A DNA stretch of 64,000 nt from Ceratotherium simum simum (GCF_000283155.1 NW_004454160.1:6162730-6226729); one strand, 5' to 3'. Counted from the first letter of the stretch, positions 1 to 12,308 are shown. Translations and numbers: made by a program. Notes: generated by a model not told the origin, from the sequence alone.

Positions 1-869
1 CCTCAAAAAGTCCTTGGAAAGGCAATGAAGTTATGCACTAGTTTCTATGAAAGCAGAGAGGAGGTACACTTGACATAAGGAGGTGAGAGAAGACTTCTGG
101 AGTGAGATTTCACTTCAACTGAGTCTTAAAAAATTATTAAAAATTAGTAAGGCAAGGCAGGAGTGGAAGCAGTGGTGAGCTAGTGAACCAGCTCACTGGA
201 AAAACCAAAATTGTTTTGTAGCATTTGATAATTTCCCTGGTGTATATACTCCCACTATGGCCAATTTCAAGCTACCAACGTGATGTTACAGAACATGGAT
301 TAGAAAGAGATGCACACACTTGGCTTTCATAAGCTAGTATGAGTCCACACCCCTAGAGTAGGGAGAACAGCATATACAATGGAAAAGTAAATACCAAACT
401 TCTTTCTTCTACTGTACACTTTATCATGGAGAAAAGATCCAGTGGACCCCCTTCCCCACCCAGTTGTCATTGCAGTAAAAGAACAAAGCTCAGAAGCATG
501 GCTGCCGTTTTTGGCAGCATACCAATAATGCGCATCATGATGATTAACTCAACTAAGGAACTTCTAGACATTGTCCAATAGAAGCAGATAAGGTTATTCG
601 TCTGAGATCAATGACAAATAAATGCAGAGATGTGATTGAAACCCTAGGCAGCCTAGAGAGAATGCTCTTTCCAGTATAGAATGCTTCCTCACTACCATAT
701 TCTATTAAAAGAACTAAACTAGGAGACCAGAACATGTAACACCTAGAAAATCCTTACACACCTCCATTAGTCTGGAATCAATTTTTTGAGAATCTTTGTA
801 GTTAGATGGAAATGTCCACTCGGTTTTGCAGTAATTTAAAAACCAGTCTCTAACCCATACATCTACGGC

Positions 870-1056
870 TAACAGACTTTTTTATTTTTGATGAGGAAGA
901 TTTGCCCTGGGCCAATAAATGTGCCAATCTTCCTCTGTTTCATATGTGCCACAGCATGGACACCGACGAGTGACATAGGTCCATGCCTGGGAACCAAACC
1001 CCGGGCCACCAAAGCGGAGCATGCTGAACTTAACCACTAGGCTACAGGGCTCACCG
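870..1056 (-). mobile_element. ERE SINE
   Basis: Reverse-strand ERE with a degraded box B region (CTGGGAACCAAACCCCGGGC read on +) and the end CAGGGCTCACC. Nested in L1; GGCTAA occurs at both flanks as a possible target duplication. Confidence 0.8.
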
Positions 1057-2128
1057 CTGGCTAATTGATTTTTGATAAGGGTGCCAATACCATTCAATGG
1101 AGAAAGAATAGTCTCTTCAACAAACAGTGCTGGGATAACTAGATATCCACCTGCAAAGTATGAAGTTGGACCCCTAGCTCACCCATATAAAAAAATTAAC
1201 TCAAGAGGGTCAATGACCTAAATATAAGAGTTAAAACCATAAAACTCCCAGAAGAAACCATAAGAGTAAATAGTCATGATCTTGGATTTGGGAATGGCTT
1301 CTTAGATATGTCACCAAAAGTATGAGTAACAAAAGAAAACAACATAAATTGGACTTCATCCAAATTAAAAACTTTTGTGCATCAAAGAACACTACCGAGA
1401 AGGTGAAAAGAAAATCTACAGAAGAAGAAAATATTTGCAAATCATATATTTGATAATGATCTAGTATCCAGAATACATAAAGAACTCTTATGACTCACCA
1501 ACAAGAAGACAATCCAGTTAAAAAATGGACAAAGGACTTGAACAGACATTTCTCCAAAGAAGATAAAAAATTGGCCAACAAACATATGAAAAGATGCTGA
1601 ACATCATTAGCACTAGGAAAAGGCAAATCAAAACCATAATGAGGTACCACTTCACACCCCATAGGATAGCTATAATCAAAAAAATTAATAAGTGTTAGCG
1701 AGCATGTGGAGAAATTGGAACCCTTTTACATTGCCATCGGCAATGTAAAATGGTTCGGTGTTATGGAAAATAACACCTAATTTTGGTGACTCCTCAAAAA
1801 GTTAAACACAGAATTACCATATAACCAAACAATTCTACTCCTAAGTACATACCCAAAAGAACTGAAAACAGGTACTCAAACAAATACATGTTCATAGCAG
1901 CACTATTCACTTTAGCCAAAAGACGGAAACAATACATTCATCAATAGATAAATGGATAAACAAATGGTAGTATAAACATACAATGAAATATTATTAAGCC
2001 ATGAAAAGAAAAGAAGTACTAATACATGATACAATGTGGATGAACCTCCAAAGCACTGTTAGTAAAAGAAGGTAGACACAAAACGTCACATATTGAATGA
2101 TTCCATTTATAGGAAATATCCAGAATGG

Positions 2129-2842
2129 TTCTAGGTACTTTTGCCGTAAATATCTCTGCCGCAAGAATTTTTGCTGTGAACATTTTCACTGCAAAACTAA
2201 TTGGCCGTAAGGCAATTTTGCAGTAAAAGATAAAATAACAAAAATAAAAATAAAATTAATAAATGTGTGTATATTCATGGCAATACTGAACAAATAACTG
2301 ATTTTATTTTCTGGATTGTACCTAAGCACTTGTCTTCGAAGTCTTTTGTTCATACTATCATACATTTTATTTTTTGCTTATTGATTCATCTCCTCATTCA
2401 GCATCACATTTTTTCTTTTGCCCCAAAATTTCTTCCTTCATTAAGACAGGTATCAGTTTCCAAATACTAGGATGCATATTTGTAACTGAGCTTCGTACTG
2501 TGTTATGAAAGGCTTCTACACTGTTGTTTGTTCTTAGCATATTGTCACACGTCTGTTGATAGATGTTCCAAAGTTCTATGGGAAATGTGGGTTCAAAATT
2601 AGAACCCAACTCTTGGGGCAAATCATCATCATCTGTCAGTTCAATAAAGTCATCAATAATGTCGCTAACTGTAAGAAATTGTCCTAATGGCCAATTAGGC
2701 AGTTGATTCATCAGTGGAGAAATGGAGAAATCTGTCAACCAGTAATTTTATCTTTTACAGATAAAATTAGTTATGGGTGAAAATGCTTGCAGCAAAAATG
2801 CCTGCAAGCAAAGATCCTTAGGGTGAAAATACAGGACCTGAC
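2129..2842. mobile_element. MULE-type DNA transposon, about 714 bp, inserted in L1
   Basis: The ends form imperfect terminal inverted repeats of about 95 bp: the left arm from TTCTAGGT at 2129 pairs with the reverse complement of the right arm ending at 2842, with a shared core ATTTTTGCTG, CATTTTCAC, CTAATT and GTAAAAGATAAAAT. Flanking nine-base target duplications are CCAGAATGG (2120-2128) and CCAGAATAG (2843-2851), where uninterrupted L1 has a single copy. A nine-base duplication is the usual MULE footprint. The interior carries a transposase fragment on the minus strand. I do not know the family name; a Ricksha-like or unnamed family is possible. Confidence 0.75.
2394..2747 (-). pseudogene. 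MULE transposase C-terminal fragment
   Basis: Open for about 117 codons within the transposon. It contains PheProIleGluLeuTrpAsnIleTyr, then ArgThrAsnAsnSerValGluAlaPheHis, then HisProSerIleTrpLys and LysGluGlu. This order (W-N-x-Y, RTNNxxExxH, HPxIWK) is characteristic of the C-terminal part of Mutator-like transposases. The catalytic core and zinc-binding N-terminus are absent, so it is not an active enzyme. It is open only to an in-frame stop in the right-hand repeat. Confidence 0.7.
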
Positions 2843-3100
2843 CCAGAATAGGTAAATCCATAGAGACGAACACCCATTAGTGCTTGCCAGGAGCTGGGAG
2901 TGGGGTGAATGGGGAGTAATAGCTTAATGGGTATGGGTTTTCCCTTTGGAGTGATGAAAATGTTTTGGAAATAGAGGTGGTAGTTGTGCAACACTGTGAA
3001 TGTGTGAATGTGCAACACTGAGAATAAACAACACTGAATTGTTCACTTTAAAATGCTTAATTTTATATTACATGAATCTCACTTCAATTTAAAAAAGAAG

Positions 3101-3330
3101 AAAAGCCAGTCTCCATAGCGGTTAAGTGTGCGCGGCAGCCCTGGTTCAGATCCCAGGCACGCACTGACGCACCACTTGTCAAGCCATGCTGTGGCAGCAT
3201 CCCATATAAAGTGTAGGAAGATGGGCAAGGATGTTAGCCCAGGGCCAGTCTTCATCAGCAAAAAAGAGGAGGATTGGCAACAGATGTTAGCTCAGGGCTA
3301 ATCTTCCTCACAAAAAAGAAAAGAAAAGCC
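3101..3330 (+). mobile_element. ERE SINE
   Basis: tRNA-like head (AGCGGTTAAGTG; GGTTCAGATCCC box B), then the ERE body (CATATAAAGTG, GATGTTAGCCCAGG, GATGTTAGCTCAGG) and an A-rich tail. Inserted in the A-rich end of the upstream L1. Confidence 0.9.
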
Positions 3331-3849
3331 ATGCTCTATAGTTGGAATTCATATTAAGCAACCAAAAAGAATGTCTCTTAGAATTGTACTGATTTTCATT
3401 TTATGTTAAGATCAAGTGAACTGCATCTTGTGTTTTGGAGCTGTTTCATTGAATTTGAAAACTACACTAGATGTGGCTTTCAATTCTAAACAAAACAATA
3501 AGAAATAAAGTTACAAGATACGTGGTTTGGTTGGGTGTTTTTTCTCTACTGTTTTAAAACATTTTTGAGGTTTTTAATAGTAAAAGCAAATCATATTTAG
3601 TACAGCTGGATCATTTCTACGTAATTGGCTTTTCATTCTTGATCTGGTTTTGAACTGTTTACTCCACTTCAGTAATTAACCATTATCAGTTTCATTAATG
3701 AAACAGAAACCACCTCCTCTAATCATTTATAAAACGCTTGTCAAACAAAATTTAAACAAAGACTAGGATCTGGGCAAAGTAACAGCTCTTTAAAAGCTAC
3801 TGCAACTAATTACAGGAGTATTCTAGTTATTTTGTTGCTGTTTTCCATT

Positions 3850-3945
3850 TATTATGAAAGCAGAGATCATGTTCATTTTTATTTCCCTGGTGCTTAACAC
3901 AGTAACTTGCACATAAGAGATACTTAATAAATGCTTGTTGAATCC
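3850..3945 (+). repeat. L2 3' end relic
   Basis: Resembles the L2 terminal stretch: CTGGTGCTTAACACAGTAAC followed by TTAATAAATGCTTGTTGAAT. Confidence 0.55.
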
Positions 3946-4090
3946 AAAGTTGATATTTTTTCTAAAATATTTTTCTCTTCATTTTTATGTTGTTACTAGT
4001 ACATTAGTGTTGTACAGATGTTTCAGAATACATAAATCTGTAGGTAATGGCAGGGACATTTCTACCTATTTATAATTTATACTTAATATA

Positions 4091-4352
4091 TTTTTGTGGT
4101 TTTTTTTTTGNNNNNNNNNNNNNNNNNNNNNNNNNNNNNNNNNNNNNNNNNNNNNNNNNNNNNNNNNNNNNNNNNNNNNNNNNNNNNNNNNNNNNNNNNN
4201 NNNNNNNNNNTGCACATCCTTCTAGTTGCTGTATGTGGGACATGGCCTCAGCATGGCGGGAGAAGCAGTGCATCTGTGCATGCCCGGGATCCGAACCTGG
4301 GCCGCCAGCAGCAGAGCGTGCGCACTTAACCGCTAAGCCACAGGGCCGGCCC
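4091..4352 (-). mobile_element. ERE1 SINE, cut by an assembly gap
   Basis: Reverse-strand ERE1 with conserved box B (GGATCCGAACC on +), box A region (AACCGCTAAGCCAC) and terminal GGGCCGGCCC. The tail side is replaced by 100 N. Confidence 0.9.
4111..4210. other. Assembly gap (100 N)
   Basis: Exactly 100 N, a conventional placeholder for a gap of unknown size. Reading frames spanning it are artefacts. Confidence 0.99.
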
Positions 4353-6598
4353 AATTTTTGAAATCATATTGACTAGCATTGGTTTATGATGAAAAAGCTC
4401 CAAAAATGTATGGCTTCTAATTAGCATTAGATAATATTTTATGAAGATTCTTCATTCAGCTTTTGCATAATATTATACATTAAAAATCATATTAATAAAA
4501 TAACCAATGAAGAAATTAAATCTTATAACAACCTCAATTTCAAGGGCAGGAAAATTTTCTAAAGTGTTCTAGTTACAATTTTCCTATCTAGAGAATTTGG
4601 AATATAATACTGTCAAATATTTTTCCATAATACCAGTGAAAACCTGCAGGAAAAATTATTACCTTTTCTCCAAAGTGACAAAGGTATAGGAAGACCTGTT
4701 AAGAGCCCTTATTCTGAGAAAAAAAAATCACTTGGTTTAAATTGCCAGATGAATCTCCTTTGTATGAATTAAAGAACTGAATAATATCAGGGAGAATTTG
4801 GGAGTCACCATTTATGACACTGACACTCTTTACCTGGAAATTTCACCACTGGTTTTAGACTGTCAGATATTTTGCATAAATACATCTTAAAATATAGAAT
4901 TAAACACTCTAAGAATTTTTCGTTATACTTCCCCTATTTCTTAATCAATATTATGTTTGGCATAATATTATAGAAATGCACATGATTTGTAAAGACTATT
5001 TCTTGGCATTGTCAGTTTGTTTTGTGTAATGGGCACTGACAGATCAGCTCAAGCTCTAATTGTAAGGATAATAAATTATTCACATTTTTGATGTAGTGTT
5101 TATGACTACTTGGCACTTCTCTTTATATTATGCCAGAGTTAGAATGGATATTTTTAATATTATCAATGGAGGAGGATAGTTGCTCTTTCTTGTTTTTAAC
5201 TAAATCAAGTAATTCTTTGTTAGCAGCTCTTCTCAGTCCTGCCAGAACGAACTTGTATCATTTTGACAAGAAGCAGAGTGGCACTAATAGTTATTAAAAG
5301 CATTAAAACATTAACCTTTAGCAACCTCATTTTTCATTTGGTACCCAGGTTTAAGTATTTTATCAAACTGAAGCCAAACACTAAAACTTAGAGTGAACAA
5401 CTGATCTAGTCTCTTCAGCCTAAAAAGAATAAATGTTATAGAAAGCAAAGGCATTAGAAGGAAGAGACAATGTGAATATTGTTTTCATGTTAATTAATGT
5501 AATTCTAATCACTTATGACTGGTGAAACTAAAGTGTCAGAGAGGGAATTGTTCTAAAAATGTTCACTACAATTATCATTTAAGATCTTCAGAATTTCAAG
5601 ATTATAGAATTGATAGTATCAGGACTTGATTTATTAAACATTACATGAGAACTCTAGACTAAGAATTTTCAGATCAGAATGTTTTAGATAGCAGCATCTC
5701 TAATCACAAATTTAATATAGTTCAGTTTACAGCGATTCACAGCCCACCTCAGTAGGAAGCTCTCAACAAATATTAATGACCACCCCAAACCTCTTGCCAC
5801 CTGACTGAAAACTAAGCACTTCACTGGCTACTAGAGGAACACAAAGATAAATACAACATAATTCTTTTCCAGGTGGGGAGTAAGACATGAATATAAGTAA
5901 CTACTACACGAGGTAGAATGTAAGTTATGTGCAAACAAAGAACTATGAGGACATAGCAAGGGAAGAAATAAATAAGTAGCATAGCCCACAATAAGCATTT
6001 GTAGCTGAGATTTATCATTCTTTCTAGACACCTGGTATCTGAAACTTTTCACTATGTTTGTAAAATTCCCTCTCCATACGATTCTTGGCAAGGCAGAGCC
6101 CACTTCCACTATAGAAACGAAAAATGTGGCTTTTCCATCTTCCTTTGCAGCTAGAACACGAACCCATGACTTAGGGTCAACTGATCAGACATCACTCCCC
6201 CAACTCTGCCCAACAGCAAAGACTGCATAGAAGTTTTTCTGTGGTCGTGGCTGCAATTGCAAATAAAGTTCCTGCAGCAACTGCAGCAGAGGTATTTGAA
6301 AACTGTCTGCCAGCTGAAGCATCCAGTGATGAGGACAGTGGTTGTACTGTCCTCACTAGACAAGTTCTGCAACGTGATTTTGAACATTGTTCGTGGTGAC
6401 ACAAACTTGAACCTGATTATTCAGTCTTCCTGGTGATTCTGTAGGCAACCTAATATCCTTAAAACAAGTGATCCTCCATTCAAACCAACCATAATTTGTT
6501 TCTATAGCTAGCAACTAAGAACCTTGGTGGACACAGCACTTAATAAATGGTAGCTGGCTTTTCCTCTGTCATATTTCCACCTGCTGACCCAGCCCAGG
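4353..6598. other. Intergenic, no gene seen
   Basis: AT-rich unique-looking sequence to about 6,000, then 6,010-6,560 with LTR-like character (CTTCCTTTGCAGCTAGAAC near 6,140). Two short overlapping minus-strand open frames at 6,151-6,404 match nothing I know. Confidence 0.5.
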
Positions 6599-7062
6599 AT
6601 ATTAAGCAGAAATAAGTCAGACAGAGAGGGACAAATACTGTATGAGCTCATTTATATGTAAAATCTAAACAAAACCTGAAATCATGGATACAGAGAATGG
6701 ATTGGTGATTGCCAGAGGTGGGTGGGTGGAGGGTGGGTGAAATGGGTGAAGGTGGTCAAAGGGTACAAACTTCCAGTTATAAAATAAATGAGTCCTGGGG
6801 GAGTCCTAATGTATAGCATGATGACTATGGTTAATAGTACCGTATTGTATTTTTGAAGGTTGCTAGGACAGTAGATCTTGAGGGTTCTCCTCACAAGAAA
6901 AAAATTGTAACTATGTGTGGTGATGGAAGTTGACTGGACTTATTATGGTGATCACTTCACAATGTATACACGTATAGAATCATTATGTTTTACGCCTGAA
7001 ACTGATATAGTGTTGTATGTCAATCATATTTCAATAATAACTAAAAAAGAACCATTAAAAAA
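6599..7062 (+). mobile_element. L1 3' UTR fragment
   Basis: Begins with the L1-typical AATAAGTCAGACAGAGAGGG and continues through GATTGGTGATTGCCAGAGG to an A-rich end near 7,060. Confidence 0.8.
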
Positions 7063-7149
7063 AAAAAAGAAGTGGCTCCTCTCTTTTGGTTTCCAATTCT
7101 CACATAGTTCTAGGAGATGAGGCATCTAAACTGGTCACTGATCTGACGC

Positions 7150-7500
7150 TTTCATTCTTGCATCTCTGCCTGAGATCCTTCAAGGCCTAAATCAAACGTC
7201 TCTCATCCTTCAGATCTCAACTCAAGCATCCTTCATCAGGGAAGCCTTCTGAAACTTCTCAGTTTTGGTTAGTTTTCTTTATTACATGCTGTCATAAAAT
7301 TGTGTTCTTTCAGAACATTTATTTCATTTATAATGGTGTATTCATCAGGATGATTATGAGATTACTTTCTGTATCCCCACAAGACAGTAATTTCCATGAG
7401 AGTAGAGATAATATTTGTTTTTGCTACCGTTGATCCCTAGCACCTGCAGAGTGCCTGAAAAATAGTAGGTACTCAAAAAAAAATTGTGGAATGAATGGAT
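7150..7500 (+). repeat. L2 relic
   Basis: Typical L2 3' region: CTCAAGCATCCTTCATCAGG, GTATCCCCACAAGACAGTAA, CCCTAGCACCTGCAGAGTGC, then GGTACTCAAAAA and GAATGAATGG. Confidence 0.6.
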
Positions 7501-7639
7501 GATGCCTTCCAAGCCTCCTGATCAAATTCCATTAAGTTGAATTTGGAAGATCCTCAGTTTAATTCCAATTGTTAGCCAGACTTGGGGACCATTGCTGTAA
7601 CTATGTTATATGTGATATAACGTTCTGTTTTCATTTTTT

Positions 7640-7887
7640 TTTGTTTTTTTTTTTTTGTGAGGAGATCAGCCCTGTGCTAACATCCACCAATCCTCCTCTT
7701 TTTTTGCTGAGGAAGACGGCCCTGGGCTAACATCTGTGCCCATCTTCCTCCACTTTATATGGGACGCCGCCACAGCATGGCTTGCCAGGCAGTGCGTCGG
7801 TGCGCGCCCGGGATCCGAACCAGCGAACCCCGGGCCGCCGCAGCGGAGCGCGCGCACTTAACCGCTTGCGCCACCGGGCCGGCCCCT
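7640..7887 (-). mobile_element. ERE SINE
   Basis: Reverse-strand copy with the long body (two TGCTAACATC segments) and a CpG-rich head (GGGATCCGAACC, GGAGCGCGCGCACTTAACCG) ending GGGCCGGCCCC; the retained CpGs suggest relative youth. Confidence 0.92.
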
Positions 7888-8490
7888 GTTTTCAATTTTT
7901 TGATGAACCACCATACTATTTTCCATAGTGGCTGCACCAATTTACATTCCCACCAACAGTGCATAACGGTTCCTTTTCCTCCACATCCTCGCCAACAATT
8001 GTTTTTTCTTGCCTTTTTTATAATAGCCGCTCTAACAGGTGTGATAGCTAATCGTGGTTTTGATTTGCATTTCCTTGATGATTAGTGATGTTGAGCACCT
8101 TTTCATGTACCTGCTGGCCATCTATATGTCTTCTTTGGAAAAATGTCTATTCAGATCCTCTGCCCATTTTTTTAATCCCACATACAAGCAACTAGAAGGA
8201 TGTGCAGCTATGACATACAACTATCTACTGGGGCTTTGGGGGAAAAAAATAAAACAAATAAAATAAATAAATAATCAGATTGTTTTTTTGCTATTGAGTT
8301 GTATGAGTTCTTTATATATTTTGGATATTAACCCCTTATCAGATACATGATTTGCAAATATTTTCTCCTATTCAATGGGTTGCCTTTTCATTTTTTTGAT
8401 GGTTTCCTTTGCTTACAGAAGCTTTTTAGTTGGATGTAGCCCACTTGTTTATTTTTGCTTTTGTTGCCTTTAGCAACAGAGAATTCAAGG
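7888..8490 (-). mobile_element. L1 ORF2 fragment, interrupted by an ERE1 piece
   Basis: Reverse-strand L1: TCCATAGTGGCTGCACCAAT, GTTGAGCACCTTTTCATG, TTTGCAAATATTTTCTCC and CACTTGTTTATTTTTGC are all standard L1 3' ORF2 sequence on the complement. A plus-strand ERE1 tail is nested at about 8,175-8,275. Confidence 0.9.
8175..8275 (+). mobile_element. 5'-truncated ERE1
   Basis: Only the 3' half of ERE1 (CCACATACAAGCAACTAG to CTGGGGCTTTGGGGG and an AAATAAATAA tail), dropped into the L1. The tRNA-like promoter is missing. Confidence 0.85.
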
Positions 8491-9489
8491 GGACTAATAC
8501 TACCAAGGGAAAGTGAAGCTTCAAAAAAGGGAAGGAGATGCAAAATATGTTTGAAGCATTCAGGCAGCCAAAGAATTTGTTCACAAAAGAAAGGGTGTTC
8601 CTGAGGGCACAGTGGAAGTCAGTGGTCTCCAAACTAGAATACCAGCACCCCTGAAAATGCATGAAAATCTCCTTACATCATTCAAGGATGTTTTCGAGAA
8701 GTCAATTTCTAGATCCTCAAGAAGGCTTTTTTACAATTGATCTAAGAGTGAGCCTATGTTCATAATAATAATTCTCATACTTTACAAAATATATATCCCT
8801 CATTCAACCCACATCTTACCATGGTACTTTTCCCTGGGTTATACCTCCAGAGCATCAAACAAAAGCATAAATAAAAATACTAGTTTGGGAGAAATCTTCC
8901 TTAACAACAAATCAATGAACACTAACCCATAGGGCTTCCTATCTTTCTTAGTAAGGTTTAGGATTAGAGATTGGGTATTTTGGCCCACACTGGGATGTTC
9001 TGAATTCAGAACCAAAGAAACAGTATAAATTAGTGAAGATTATTCTTTTAAATATAAATGAAATATATATTTAATATATATTATATATATTTATATATAA
9101 TGTATACAAATGGAGTATTTGTGAAACTTCCAAATTTTTTGAGATACACCAACTAAAACCTACAGATAAATGATGTGCTTTATTCAATTAAGTATTAAAA
9201 CCAAATTTATAAAATCATATAATTAAATATTTATTCCAGTTAGTCAATTCTCATCTTATAAAATGTTTACTATTTCCTACATAATTTTATCAAAAAATAA
9301 ATATATTTATGGTAAAAAATCATAGAAGACAACATAAAAATGATAAGTAGGTCAATATTTTTTCAAAATTCTGGTAGAAAGTACACAAACACAAATGTGT
9401 AAGGAAAGAGTTGCCCTCATCTTTGAGAGAGTGTGAACAGTGACCATAGTTTTATTTGACAAGCACTATATTTTTTAAATTTTTTAATC
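8491..9489. other. Intergenic, AT-rich
   Basis: No gene seen. A TA-rich low-complexity stretch lies at about 9,055-9,110. Confidence 0.5.
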
Positions 9490-10620
9490 TGAACATCTTT
9501 AGGAGGCAGGGTTGGTGGGGGAGACTCTCACCTTCACCACAGAGCCCCCCACTCCCTACTGTTAGCACTTAGCTCAATTAACTCATTTACAATTCCTATA
9601 TGGCTCCTCATGGCCTTTGAATTTACAACTCCTATAATGGAATAGTATGTATTTGAAATAATACCAGAAGGTAGTTGTTGCGAGACAATTCTCCAAGGAT
9701 CTCTCACATTTCCGCACATCCTGCAAGCGATGCACTTACGTCCCTTTGTTTATACTATCTTTTCAGAGATGTTTGAATGGCAAACAGCTTTCAAGGATAA
9801 GATAGTGTCTCCCTCCACACCAAAAGGGCGGCATGCTTACCACCCCTTATAAAAGATTCATATTTGCTAAGCTCCGGGCTCCTCTCCTATCACAACCCAC
9901 TACATGTGCAGGTGTCATCTGGTACTCTTTACATCACCTTGTGGGAATTGAGGGTTGGGAAACCAGTGCAAAAGTGCTGATACTCTGCCTACTGCTATTG
10001 CAGCGAGTAATATACCGGCCTTCGTCTCTGACTCAGGAGTTTTGAGCATGGTTCCCTCCAATCTTTTAGGTGGTTCTTTCCCCAGCCCCAGGCAGTCATA
10101 TCACAGGCTTGTGCTGATCAGTACTTGGCGGAAGAATTTAGGGATCTTTGCAGATCCACTGCCGGTACTAGAGTGAGGCAAGCGAGGTGCCCAGGGAACA
10201 AAGGTTAAGGAGGCCCTCACTATTGGGCTCAAACAAGAACCTCCTTGAAGCTTGTGGTCTGGGCATCTCTCTTACCTCACCATAGTCCCAGCCCTGTCCA
10301 GATCTCCGGAGTGGGCACACGCGCTCTCTCTCTTTCTCTCTCAGGCTTTTTTCTCTCCAGTACACTGCCCTGTGAACACTGGGGTGCCTTGGCCTCCCTA
10401 GACTCCCAGTGCCTTCTCTTCAACTTAGGGAGACTGAGGTAGCTCCTCCTTGTGCTGTTGCTGGAATCTCTTTCTAGGTAATAAGTTGAGCAATCATAAG
10501 GCTCTCCTTGTTGATTTCCCCTCTCTCAGGATCACTCTCCTGTGCTGCCTGATATCCAATCTCGTGAAAATCATTGTTGCATATATTTTGTGCAATTTTT
10601 TAGTTGGCTCAAAATGGGCA
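9490..10620 (+). mobile_element. Probable ERV-type LTR (solo), family unassigned
   Basis: The region has an LTR-like layout: a TATAAAAG box at about 9,849, a GC-richer block with GGGCTCCTCTCC downstream, a degraded poly(A) signal (AGTAATATACCG near 10,006) followed by GTCTCTGACTCAGGAG, and CT-rich sequence to about 10,350. No gag, pol or env frame is seen beside it. Boundaries are guesses; an ERE interrupts its right flank. Confidence 0.4.
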
Positions 10621-10625
10621 GGAGG

Positions 10626-10896
10626 GGGCCAGCCCAGTGGCGTAGTGATTAAGTTTGCCTGCTCCTCTTCAGGTGGCTCAGGGTTCCCAGGTTCAGATCC
10701 AAGGCACAGACCAACGCACTGCTTATCAAGCCATGCTGTGGCAGGTGTCCCACATATAAAGTGGAGAAGATGCGCACAGATGTTAGCCCAGGACCAATAT
10801 TCCTCAGCAAAAAGAGGAGGATTGGCAACAGATGTTAGTTTAGGGCTAATCTTCCTCACCAAAAAATAAAAATAAAATAAAATTCACACACACAAA
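10626..10896 (+). mobile_element. ERE SINE with exact target duplication
   Basis: Plus-strand ERE from GGGCCAGCCCAGTGGCG to an A-rich tail. The 15-base duplication AAAATGGGCAGGAGG is at 10611-10625 and 10897-10911. Confidence 0.95.
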
Positions 10897-10911
10897 AAAA
10901 TGGGCAGGAGG

Positions 10912-12298
10912 ATGAATCTGGTCCCCATTGTTCCATCTTGGCTGAAAGCGGAAGTCTTATGTTCTGTTTTGGTTACTTGGTGTTTTACTGTCCATTTTGT
11001 GACACAAAAGATGTTTAGCGGATGTTGGTACTTGGGCTGTCCAAAGCATCAGGCTCTAGTAATCTTGACCAATGAGCTGCCTTAAAGAGGTAGAGTTGCT
11101 ACCTGGCATCTTTGGACAGGAACCTCCCCAGGAAACTGGTTGGATAACTGTGCAGGTTAAGCTGATGTCTATGATAATGGCTGAAGAGTATGATGGCAGG
11201 ACTTACGCTTCCAGCACTATGGTCAATTTTTCTACTTTTGCTGTGCCATGGGGTTGTTTTCCTTATGAGTCATTTTTCAATAAACTGACAAGTTCTACAG
11301 CTCAATCTTCTGTGCTGTTTAACTGAAATCATCCCAGACAGGCACAGTCTATTTATGGGCCAGGCACTATACTTGGTTCTTTGTATACATTGCCTCCTTA
11401 ACTTTCACAACTACCAAGTTACACACGTACTAATGTAATCCTCATTTTACAAATGAGGGAACTGAGGTTCAGAAAAGTTAAATGATTTGCCCACCCACTC
11501 GTCACACAGCTGGTAGGTGTGTACCCAACTAAAATTTAGGTATATTCAACTCCAAAGCCCATGCAATGGCTCAGGAAGGGATAGGTTAACACAGGAGATA
11601 AACTAGACTATCCTCCTCAAAACACTGATCACAATATGTATGGCCTGGTGACCACAGAAAAGAAAGAGGCCTGAAATAAAAACCGTAATCCCCATTTCCT
11701 AGGAGCAACCTGTTGGAACTTCTTGGCCTGTCCTTGAACATGGCCCATCCCATGCAAGACCATTAAAAGAACTGACAGACTAAACTGAGTGGTCCACCAG
11801 GGCAGTATCATGGCAAAAATGTAAGACTACAGTTAAGTCCTCATCTACTGGGAGGTACAACTATCCATTAGGGAGAAAATCATGGAAATGGGCAACAAGG
11901 AGTAGCTAGAGAAGAAGTCCATAGGTATCTTGCAAGCCCCAAAGGGCCAAAATTAGGTCCTCTAATTTTTAGCTCGATCAATAAAGTCAAGTATGATTAA
12001 AGCATTCAAGACTACTAAGTGAGTTAGAGGGATTCAAACTGAAAATGAATGCCTGTTCTATGAGAGTGATAGAGTTTCAAAGGAGACTTGATTATCCAAG
12101 ATACATTGGAAGAAATGTTTCTTCAATAACTGAAACATAGGATAGTAAAAGATCTTCAGGATACAGTCTCTAAAAGAGAGAGATTAGGCTGAAGTCTCAA
12201 GGGGACACTAACGTAAGTAATCTGAGTGAATAGCCTCAATGGTGTTATCTACAACCCAAATGTACATTGTATTCTCTTTCTCCTGGATAATTAAGAAT
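10912..12298. other. Intergenic, with one MIR relic
   Basis: No gene seen. A minus-strand MIR lies at about 11,345-11,575 (CATTTTACAAATGAGGGAAC then CACACAGCTGGTAGGTG). Confidence 0.55.
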
Positions 12299-12308
12299 AA
12301 TTGTTAAG

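Larger units (their letters stand above)
837..3098 (+). mobile_element. L1 fragment (ORF2 end to 3' UTR), twice interrupted
   Basis: Degenerate L1 sequence runs from the 3' half of ORF2 into the 3' UTR, including the familiar stretch around CAAAGAAGATAAAAAATTGG near 1555. It resumes at 2843 after an inserted DNA transposon. An antisense ERE interrupts it near 870-1056. Many stops and indels; no function. Confidence 0.85.

Noticed and set aside
6151..6404. Two overlapping minus-strand frames suggesting a processed pseudogene
   Set aside because: Neither peptide resembles a known protein, and no poly(A) tail or target duplication is visible.
7759..8085. Open frames of 100+ codons across ERE copies, for example here and at 10,450-10,869 and 42,002-42,487
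   Set aside because: They translate the CpG-rich ERE body or run through N bases; similar peptides recur at each ERE.
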